This document shows, piece by piece, positions 1 to 5,240 of a stretch of 5,240 nt of DNA (position 1 is the first letter of the stretch; each line of letters opens with the position of its first letter). The position numbers and the translations under genes were made by a program. This DNA is from Frankiales bacterium (GTDB lineage Bacteria; Actinomycetota; Actinomycetes; Mycobacteriales; SCTD01). Location: contig JAODNF010000499.1 of assembly GCA_025464915.1 (NCBI GenBank), positions 1 to 5,240 on the forward strand, written 5' to 3'. Below the pieces are notes generated by a model, which was given only the letters and a program-made list of their open reading frames with translations, ran no database searches and was not told where the DNA came from.

Positions 1-561
1 AGCGCCCTCACCGGGCTGAACGTGAAGAAGCCCAACGCGGCGCCCTTCACGGTGAACGTGAGCTGCGTCAGCGTCAAGCCGGGCCGCTATGGCGGCGACG
101 TCGCGGCGGTCCTGCGCGGCACGAAGGTCGGTCAGGCGCACGTCCAGGTCACCTGCGTGAAGGAGCAGGCCGCCGTGCCGCCGCGTCCCGTCCCGCCGGG
201 TCTCAACCCGCCCGCGCCGCCGGCCCCCGTGCAGCCGGCCCCCGCCGTCCCGCCGGTCGCCCCGCCGGCGCCGGCGGTGCAGCCGCAGGTGCAGATCCAG
301 ACCCAGGTCCAGGTCAACCCGATGTCGGCCGGCGCCATGCAGGAGCAGCAGGAGCTGCAGCTGGCGCTGGCCCTCAACGGCACGTTGAAGGACGACGACC
401 CGGTCTTCCAGGCCGGTACGCAGATGGCGATGGTCGACCGGCGCAAGCGCGAGCAGGTTCAGGCGCTCTACGTCCTCGCGACCGCGATGACAGCGTGCGC
501 CGGGCTGGGCCTGGCCCGGCTCCGGGCCCGGCCGGACATCACCGTCCGCCGGGCGAGCTGA
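1..561 (+). CDS. C-terminal part of an unrecognised secreted, membrane-anchored protein (5' truncated)
   Basis: The frame is open from base 1 to the TGA at 559-561, giving 186 residues; the true start lies left of the window. I do not recognise the family. Fragment residues 1-57 look beta-rich, with two similar strands each holding a cysteine (VNVSCVSV, Cys22; VQVTCVK, Cys52) that could form a disulphide in an Ig-like fold outside the cell. Residues 59-95 are a Pro/Ala-rich stalk, followed by a Gln/Val tract. Residues about 155-172 (ALYVLATAMTACAGLGLA) form one hydrophobic helix, preceded by DRRKRE and followed by RLRARP, which resembles a C-terminal membrane anchor with a short basic tail. 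There is no LPXTG sortase motif. A GTG at 22 could be read as a start, but the same frame continues coding-like to the window edge, so I treat this as an internal codon. Surface location is inferred from composition; function is unknown. Confidence 0.75.
   Translation, partial: SALTGLNVKKPNAAPFTVNVSCVSVKPGRYGGDVAAVLRGTKVGQAHVQVTCVKEQAAVPPRPVPPGLNPPAPPAPVQPAPAVPPVAPPAPAVQPQVQIQTQVQVNPMSAGAMQEQQELQLALALNGTLKDDDPVFQAGTQMAMVDRRKREQVQALYVLATAMTACAGLGLARLRARPDITVRRAS
175..315 (+). repeat. Pro/Ala-rich stalk and Gln/Val low-complexity tract
   Basis: This lies inside the partial gene at the left edge. Codons at 175-285 encode irregular PP, PAP and PAV units rather than an exact tandem repeat. Codons at 280-315 encode alternating Gln and Val (QPQVQIQTQVQV). 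Such segments commonly act as extended spacers between an outer domain and a wall- or membrane-proximal anchor. That role is an inference here. Confidence 0.7.
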
Positions 562-602
562 CGCGTCACGTTCTCCTTTCCGTCGAGCAAGTGTTGCGTG
601 AC
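559..602. promoter_or_regulatory. Palindrome TGACGCGTCA and GTCACG/CGTGAC inverted repeat, possible operator
   Basis: A perfect 10-bp palindrome, TGACGCGTCA, spans 559-568 and overlaps the stop codon of the upstream gene. Its right part (GTCACG, 565-570) is inverted 26 bp further on as CGTGAC (597-602), and GTGAC recurs at 662-666 on the tetR start codon. Palindromic sites just upstream of their own gene are typical of TetR-family operators, so these could be autoregulatory sites. The elements are short, and in GC-rich DNA they may be chance. The 26-nt loop and absence of a U-run make a rho-independent terminator unlikely. Confidence 0.25.
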
Positions 603-649
603 CTTCTTTCCTCGCTTCCCAGACGCCCACGCCGATCCCGTGCAACCTC

Positions 650-655
650 TACCTT
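650..655 (+). promoter_or_regulatory. Candidate -10 box for a leaderless tetR transcript
   Basis: TACCTT fits the actinobacterial TANNNT -10 pattern and ends 6 nt before the GTG at 662. Transcription would therefore begin at or next to the start codon. The intervening bases (TTCGAC) hold no purine-rich ribosome binding site, which agrees with a leaderless mRNA. I see no convincing -35 hexamer 16-19 bp upstream, so this is a weak call. Confidence 0.35.
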
Positions 656-661
656 TTCGAC

Positions 662-1273
662 GTGACTGACTCAGGACGGGTCTACGGAGGGCGTTCAGAG
701 AACGAGCGCCGCTCCGACCGCAGGACGCGTCTGCTCGCCGCCGGCCTCGACCTGTTCGGGACCGAGGGCTGGCAGGCCGCCACGATCGAGAGGATCTGCT
801 CCGTCGCCGGGGTGGCCACCCGGTCGTTCTACGAGGAGTTCGCGAGCCGCGAGGCGCTGCTGAGAGCCGTCTACGAGGGCATCATGAGCGGCGTCCTGTC
901 GACCGTCCTTCCGCAGGTCCAGGCTGCCGAGGCGGGCGGCCCCGAGCGGATCCGGGTCGGGCTGGCGGGCTACGTCGGCTACCTGACGGAGGACCCCCGC
1001 CGCGCCCAGGTGGCGCACAAGGAGCTCCGCGTCGCGGGCGTCCTCGAGGACGACCGCGCGGCGATGGTGCGCCGGTTCGCCGCCGTCATCGCGGCCGAGG
1101 CCAAGCTCGAGGACGGCGCCGCCGGCCGCGCGCTCGGGCTCGCCCTCACCGGAGCGGTCAGCGAGGTGCTCGTCGACTGGGTCGCCCAGCCCGAGCCCCG
1201 GCCGGCCACCGAGCCGCTGGTCGACGCCCTCGTGCGGCTCTACGTCGCGGCGATCACACCCCTGGACGCATAG
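662..1273 (+). CDS. TetR/AcrR-family transcriptional regulator
   Basis: This 203-residue protein has the usual size and layout of a TetR-family repressor. The N-terminal DNA-binding domain covers about residues 17-65: a first helix RRTRLLAAGLDLFGTEGW, then the helix-turn-helix TIERICSVAGVATRSFYEEF, which contains the characteristic ATRSFYEEF recognition-helix region, followed by SREALLRAVYEG. The rest is an alpha-helical ligand-binding and dimerisation domain that varies between family members, so the effector cannot be read from it. GTG at 662 is the only reasonable start: the frame is open upstream only to a TGA at 599-601 with no ATG, GTG or TTG between, and starting later would cut the HTH. 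No Shine-Dalgarno precedes it. The next gene, glgX, starts 31 bp after its stop on the same strand. Control of itself and the trehalose genes is possible from position alone, but TetR proteins often act on unrelated or divergent genes. Family call is firm; target is unknown. Confidence 0.92.
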   Translation: MTDSGRVYGGRSENERRSDRRTRLLAAGLDLFGTEGWQAATIERICSVAGVATRSFYEEFASREALLRAVYEGIMSGVLSTVLPQVQAAEAGGPERIRVGLAGYVGYLTEDPRRAQVAHKELRVAGVLEDDRAAMVRRFAAVIAAEAKLEDGAAGRALGLALTGAVSEVLVDWVAQPEPRPATEPLVDALVRLYVAAITPLDA

Positions 1274-1291
1274 CTCGCCGCCGGGGTGGGG

Positions 1292-1304
1292 TAAGACTCG
1301 AGGC
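1292..1304 (+). promoter_or_regulatory. glgX start region: GAGG too close to ATG, possible -10 box
   Basis: The purine run GAGG (1300-1303) is only 1 nt from the ATG at 1305, too close for a normal Shine-Dalgarno. TAAGAC at 1292-1297 resembles a -10 box (imperfect, since the last base is C rather than T) and ends 7 nt before the ATG, the spacing expected for a leaderless transcript. Either glgX has its own promoter here at the end of tetR, or it is read from the tetR transcript with weak initiation. Confidence 0.25.
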
Positions 1305-3398
1305 ATGTCCTCCGCTCTGCGCCCCTGGCCAGGAACGCCCTACCCGCTCGGCGCGACCTACGACGGGACGGGCACGAACTTCGCGCTGTTCAGCGAGGTC
1401 GCGGACGCCGTCGAGCTGTGCCTGTTCGACCCCGACGGCACGGAGACCCGGGTCGCCCTCCGGGAGCGGGACGCGCTCGTCTGGCACGGCTACCTGCCGG
1501 GCGTCGGTCCCGGCCAGCGCTACGGCTACCGGGTGCACGGGCCGTACGACCCCGAGAACGGGCACCGGTGCAACCCGTCGAAGCTGCTGCTGGACCCCTA
1601 CGCCAAGCACGTGGAGGGGGAGGTCGACTGGGACCAGTCCTGCTTCTCGTACAACTGGTCGGACGAGTCCTTCAACGACGAGGACTCCGCCTCCCACATG
1701 CCCAAGAGCGTCGTCATCAGCCCCTTCTTCGACTGGGACAGCGACCGGCACCCCCGCACGCCCTACAGCGAGACCGTCGTCTACGAGGCGCACGTCAAGG
1801 GCCTGACGCAAACCCATCCCGACATCCCCGAGGACATCCGGGGCACCTACGCGGCGATCGCGCACCCCGTGATGATCGACCACTACAAGCGGCTCGGCGT
1901 GACCGCGGTCGAGCTGATGCCGGTGCACCAGTTCGTGCACGACAGCCACCTCGCCGAGCAGGGCAGGCGCAACTACTGGGGCTACAACACCATCGCGTTC
2001 CTCGCACCGCACAACGACTACGCCTCGACGCCGCAGCCCGTCCAGGAGTTCAAGGCGATGGTGAAGGCGCTGCACGCGGAGGGCCTCGAGGTCATCCTCG
2101 ACGTCGTCTACAACCACACGGCCGAGGGCAACCACCTCGGGCCGACCCTGAGCTTCCGGGGCATCGACAACGCCGCGTACTACCGGCTGGTCGACGGCGA
2201 CGGTCCTGATGGCAAGGCCCACTACTACGACACCACCGGCACTGGGAACACGCTGCTCATGAAGCACCCGCACGTGCTTCAGCTGATCATGGACAGCCTG
2301 CGCTACTGGGTCACCGAGATGCACGTCGACGGGTTCCGCTTCGACCTGGCCAGCAGCCTCGCCCGGCAGTTCCACGAGGTGGATCGGCTGTCGGCCTTCT
2401 TCGACCTGGTCCAGCAGGACCCGGTCATCAGCCAGGTGAAGCTGATCGCCGAGCCGTGGGACGTCGGCGAGGGCGGCTACAACGTCGGCGGCTTCCCGCC
2501 GCTCTGGACCGAGTGGAACGGCAAGTACCGCGACACCGTCCGCGACTTCTGGCGCGGCGAGGACTCCACCCTCGCCGAGCTGGCGGAGCGGCTCACGGGC
2601 TCGGCCGACCTCTACCAGCAGGACGGCCGGCGGCCCTTCGCCTCCATCAACTTCGTGACCGCTCACGACGGCTTCACGCTGCAGGACCTGGTCAGCTACA
2701 ACGACAAGCACAACGAGGACAACGGCGAGGACAACAACGACGGCGAGTCCCACAACCGGTCGTGGAACTGCGGCGTCGAGGGCGACACCGACGACCTGGA
2801 GGTCGTCGCGCTGCGCGAGCAGCAGAAGCGCAACCTGCTCACGACCCTGGTCCTGAGCCAGGGAGTCCCGATGCTGCTGCACGGCGACGAGCTCGGCCGC
2901 ACCCAGCAGGGGAACAACAACGTCTACGCGCAGGACAACGAGCTGGCCTGGGTCGACTGGGAGCGGGCACGCGACTTCGACGTCCTCACCGGCTTCGTCG
3001 GCCGGCTCGTGCAGCTGCGCCGCGAGCACCCGGTCTTCCGCCGCCGCCGGTTCTTCGACGGCAGGCACGACATCGGCTGGTACACCCCGCAGGGCGAGCT
3101 GATGTCCGAGGAGGACTGGGACACCGGGTACGCCCGGTCGCTCGCGGTCTTCCTCAACGGCGAGGCGATCCGCGAGCCGGACGAGCGCGGCGAGCCGGTG
3201 AGCGACGCCCAGTTCTGGCTGCTCCTCAACGGGTCCGGGGACGAGATCGCGTTCGCCCTGCCCGACGTCGGGGCCGAGAGCTGGGAGATCGTGCTCGACA
3301 CGACCAGCCCGCTGCTGGACGCCCTCGAGGCCCGGGCCGTGAAGCACGACGTCGACGTGCCCGCCCACTCGGTCCTGCTGCTGCGCAAGGCCTTCTGA
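1305..3398 (+). CDS. glgX: Glycogen debranching enzyme GlgX/TreX (GH13)
   Basis: This cytoplasmic enzyme hydrolyses alpha-1,6 branch linkages in glycogen and releases linear maltooligosaccharides. The 697 residues match the usual family length. The N-terminal CBM48-like domain spans about residues 10-110 (WPGTPYPLGATYDGTGTNFA), the catalytic (beta/alpha)8 barrel about 150-575, and a C-terminal beta domain follows. All four GH13 motifs are present: region I DVVYNH (266-271), region II GFRFD with nucleophile Asp347, region III AEPWD with acid/base Glu383, and region IV TAHD with Asp455. The acidic Asn-rich loop just after region IV (NDKHNEDNGEDNNDG) is also typical of GlgX. ATG 1305 is chosen because the conserved WPGTPYPLG begins at residue 8 and no other start lies between. 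It follows tetR by 31 bp and abuts treY, so its main role is probably to feed trehalose synthesis (hence the alternative name treX). It appears intact. Confidence 0.97.
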   Translation: MSSALRPWPGTPYPLGATYDGTGTNFALFSEVADAVELCLFDPDGTETRVALRERDALVWHGYLPGVGPGQRYGYRVHGPYDPENGHRCNPSKLLLDPYAKHVEGEVDWDQSCFSYNWSDESFNDEDSASHMPKSVVISPFFDWDSDRHPRTPYSETVVYEAHVKGLTQTHPDIPEDIRGTYAAIAHPVMIDHYKRLGVTAVELMPVHQFVHDSHLAEQGRRNYWGYNTIAFLAPHNDYASTPQPVQEFKAMVKALHAEGLEVILDVVYNHTAEGNHLGPTLSFRGIDNAAYYRLVDGDGPDGKAHYYDTTGTGNTLLMKHPHVLQLIMDSLRYWVTEMHVDGFRFDLASSLARQFHEVDRLSAFFDLVQQDPVISQVKLIAEPWDVGEGGYNVGGFPPLWTEWNGKYRDTVRDFWRGEDSTLAELAERLTGSADLYQQDGRRPFASINFVTAHDGFTLQDLVSYNDKHNEDNGEDNNDGESHNRSWNCGVEGDTDDLEVVALREQQKRNLLTTLVLSQGVPMLLHGDELGRTQQGNNNVYAQDNELAWVDWERARDFDVLTGFVGRLVQLRREHPVFRRRRFFDGRHDIGWYTPQGELMSEEDWDTGYARSLAVFLNGEAIREPDERGEPVSDAQFWLLLNGSGDEIAFALPDVGAESWEIVLDTTSPLLDALEARAVKHDVDVPAHSVLLLRKAF

Positions 3399-3401
3399 GT
3401 G
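3387..3401 (+). promoter_or_regulatory. treY ribosome binding site and TGA|GTG junction
   Basis: AAGG at 3387-3390 lies 8 nt before GTG 3399, a modest but well-spaced Shine-Dalgarno inside the last codons of glgX. The glgX stop TGA (3396-3398) directly touches the treY GTG (3399-3401), leaving zero intergenic bases. A ribosome ending glgX could restart on treY, so translational coupling is likely. Confidence 0.55.
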
Positions 3402-5240
3402 ATCTCGTCGACCTACCGGCTGCAGCTGACGCCCCAGTTCGGCTTCGACGCTGCGGCGGCCGTCGTGCCCTACCTCGCCCGGCTGGGCATCACGCACGTC
3501 TACTGCTCGCCGTGGCTCGCCTCGGCCAGCGGCTCCCAGCACGGGTACGACGTGGTGGACCACTCCTCGGTGGATCCCGAGCTCGGCGGTGCCGAGGGGC
3601 TGGCCCGGCTGCACGCCGCCTGCCGGGAGCACGGCCTCGGGATCGTGCTCGACATCGTGCCGAACCACATGACCATCGCGGCTCCCGAGGACCGCAACGC
3701 CGCGTGGTGGTCGGTCCTCCGGGACGGGCCGGCGTCGCCGTACAAGGACTGGTTCGACATCGACTGGTCGCAGCGGGTGCTCGTCCCGGTGCTCGGCGGT
3801 CCGCTCGCCGACGTGCTCGACGACCTGGTCGTCGAGGGCGAGGTCGTGCGCTACTTCGAGCACGTGTTCCCGCTCGCGCCCGGCACCCTCGTGGAGGGCG
3901 ACCTGCTGGCGACGCTCGACGCGCAGCACTACCGGCTGGCCGACTGGCGCACAGCGACCGAGGAGAGCACGCACCGCCGGTTCTTCGACGTCACGACGCT
4001 CGCCGGCCTCCGCGTCGAGGACCCGGCGGTCTTCGAGGCGACCCACGCCCTCGTGCTGCAGCAGGTGCGTGACGGGGTCGTCCAGGGGCTGCGGGTCGAC
4101 CACCCCGACGGGCTCGCCGACCCGGCCGGCTACTTCGCCCGGTTGCGCGAGGAGTCTGGCGTCTGGACCGTCGCCGAGAAGATCCTCGAGCCGGGCGAGT
4201 CCCTGCCCCGCTGGGCCGTCGACGGCACGACCGGCTACGACGCCCTGAACCTCGTCACGGGGCTGTTCGTTGACCCCGCCGGCGAGCAGCCGTTGACCTC
4301 GCTCTGGCAGTCGCTGACCGGCGACGACTCCTCCTGGGAGGAGGTCGTCGACGCGTCCAAGCGGCAGGTCCTGCACAAGGTGCTGGCCGCCGAGGTGGAC
4401 CGCCTCGTCGACCTCGCCAAGCCGCTCTGCGACGCCGCGCACCTCGACATCACCCGCCGAGGGCTGCGCGAGGCGCTGGTCGAGGTGCTCGTCGCCTTCG
4501 ACGTCTACCGGGCCTACCTGCCCGGCGGCGAGTCGACGGTGCAGTGGGCCTGCGAGGCCGCGTCGGCCCGGCTCCCGGCCCGCTCGCGTGAGATCGCCGC
4601 GCTGGGAGGCCTCCTGCTGCAGGACGGCGAGCTCAGCACCCGCTTCCAGCAGACCTGCGGGCCGGTGATGGCGAAGGGTGTCGAGGACACGGCGCTGTAC
4701 CGCTACCTGCCGCTCCTCGCGCTCAACGAGGTCGGCGGCGCTCCCGCGGACTGGGGCACGTCGATCGAGGACTTCCACGAGCACTGCCGTCGCAGCCTGC
4801 GGGACTGGCCGCTGACGATGACCACGCTGTCGACGCACGACACGAAGCGCTCGGAGGACGTGCGGGCCCGGCTGGTGCTGCTCTCGCAGCACCCCGGCGC
4901 CTGGGGCGAGGCGGTCACGCAGTGGACCGCGTGGCTCCCCCGACGCCTCGACGCGCCGACCGAGCAGCTGGTCTGGCAGAGCCTCGTCGGAGCGTGGCCC
5001 ATCGACGCGGACCGCCTCGTCGCGTACGTCGCGAAGGCCACGCACGAGGCCAAGGCCCGCACGTCGTGGCTCGATCCCGACACGACCTACGACGCGGCCG
5101 CCGAGGCCTACGTCCGGGCGCTCCTCGCCGACGAGCACCTGATGACCGACGTCGGGGCGTTCGTCGCCCGGCTGGACGGGGCCTGGCGCTCGACCGTCCT
5201 GGCGCAGATGCTCGTGCAGCTCACGATGCCCGGCGTCGCC
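3399..5240 (+). CDS. treY: Maltooligosyltrehalose synthase TreY (GH13), 3' truncated by window edge
   Basis: TreY is an intramolecular transglucosylase that converts the reducing-end alpha-1,4 bond of a maltooligosaccharide to alpha,alpha-1,1, giving maltooligosyltrehalose for TreZ to cleave. The frame is open for 614 codons to the last base; the family is usually 700-830 residues, so the C-terminus lies outside. The N-terminus MISSTYRLQL is family-typical, supporting the GTG start, and is followed by HGYDVVDH (48-55). Motifs seen are region I DIVPNH (85-90), region II LRVDHPDGL with nucleophile Asp234, region III VAEKIL with Glu260, and region IV STHDTKRSEDVRARL with Asp481. The KGVEDTALYRY block (426-436) is highly characteristic of TreY and separates it from other GH13 enzymes. 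No frameshift or internal stop was found on full translation. It directly follows glgX in an operon; treZ is expected downstream. Confidence 0.97.
   Translation, partial: MISSTYRLQLTPQFGFDAAAAVVPYLARLGITHVYCSPWLASASGSQHGYDVVDHSSVDPELGGAEGLARLHAACREHGLGIVLDIVPNHMTIAAPEDRNAAWWSVLRDGPASPYKDWFDIDWSQRVLVPVLGGPLADVLDDLVVEGEVVRYFEHVFPLAPGTLVEGDLLATLDAQHYRLADWRTATEESTHRRFFDVTTLAGLRVEDPAVFEATHALVLQQVRDGVVQGLRVDHPDGLADPAGYFARLREESGVWTVAEKILEPGESLPRWAVDGTTGYDALNLVTGLFVDPAGEQPLTSLWQSLTGDDSSWEEVVDASKRQVLHKVLAAEVDRLVDLAKPLCDAAHLDITRRGLREALVEVLVAFDVYRAYLPGGESTVQWACEAASARLPARSREIAALGGLLLQDGELSTRFQQTCGPVMAKGVEDTALYRYLPLLALNEVGGAPADWGTSIEDFHEHCRRSLRDWPLTMTTLSTHDTKRSEDVRARLVLLSQHPGAWGEAVTQWTAWLPRRLDAPTEQLVWQSLVGAWPIDADRLVAYVAKATHEAKARTSWLDPDTTYDAAAEAYVRALLADEHLMTDVGAFVARLDGAWRSTVLAQMLVQLTMPGVA

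Noticed and set aside
562..661. Possible rho-independent terminator or small RNA in the gap before tetR
   Set aside because: The only hairpin candidate is a 6-bp stem with a 26-nt loop and no U-run, and there is no open frame or recognisable RNA fold.
1039..1052. 14-bp perfect palindrome CGTCCTCGAGGACG inside tetR
   Set aside because: It encodes Val-Leu-Glu-Asp with this genome's preferred codons (GTC CTC GAG GAC), which are self-complementary as a string. Similar CTCGAG strings recur in the other genes, so codon bias explains it.
695..1306. Minus-strand open frame opposite tetR
   Set aside because: The translation is compositionally biased with no domain, and the + strand frame is a clear TetR-family protein.
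2700..2760. Acidic Asn/Asp/Glu-rich stretch in glgX that looks like an insertion
   Set aside because: A similar Asn/Asp-rich loop after region IV is a normal feature of GlgX-type debranching enzymes, so it is not an insertion.
2456..4072. A + strand open frame of 538 codons bridging glgX and treY in another frame
   Set aside because: The product is Arg/Pro/Ala/Gly-rich and lacks family features, while the overlapping frames encode GlgX and TreY without interruption. It is a GC-driven shadow.
1254..5138. A very long open frame on the minus strand (about 1,294 codons) opposite glgX and treY
   Set aside because: Its translation is Val/Arg/Leu/Gly-rich low-complexity with no recognisable domain. 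It is the expected shadow of two high-GC genes that share the same frame, and both opposite-strand genes have intact catalytic motifs.

Overview
The window is high-GC DNA (roughly 70% by eye) with strong third-position G/C bias. Its gene set (a TetR-type regulator followed by glgX/treX and treY) and its start sites, which lack clear Shine-Dalgarno sequences, suggest an actinobacterium. This is inferred from style and gene content; I cannot name the genus.

Layout, all on the + strand: (1) 1-561 is the 3' end of a gene for an unrecognised, probably surface-anchored protein, with a Cys-containing beta-rich segment, a Pro/Ala-rich stalk, a Gln/Val tract and one C-terminal hydrophobic helix. (2) 562-661 is a short non-coding gap with a 10-bp palindrome, repeated GTGAC/GTCAC elements and a possible -10 box placed for a leaderless transcript. 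(3) 662-1273 encodes a TetR/AcrR-family regulator. (4) 1305-3398 encodes a complete GlgX/TreX glycogen debranching enzyme with all four GH13 motifs. (5) 3399-5240 is the start of treY (maltooligosyltrehalose synthase, GH13), open across the right edge with 614 codons present. Because treY has no stop in the window it is easy to miss, but it reads without interruption and carries the family's catalytic motifs.

GlgX removes alpha-1,6 branches from glycogen to give linear maltooligosaccharides. TreY isomerises their reducing-end linkage to alpha,alpha-1,1, and TreZ (expected just downstream, not seen) would release trehalose. The glgX stop and treY start touch (TGA|GTG), in the same frame, so the two enzymes are almost certainly co-transcribed and may be translationally coupled. 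The TetR gene 31 bp upstream could control the pathway, but nothing in the sequence proves that.

I found no mobile element, RNA gene, CRISPR array or clearly new system. The points most worth a second look are the regulator-pathway linkage, the apparently leaderless starts, the single stop codon between glgX and treY, and the unidentified anchored protein.
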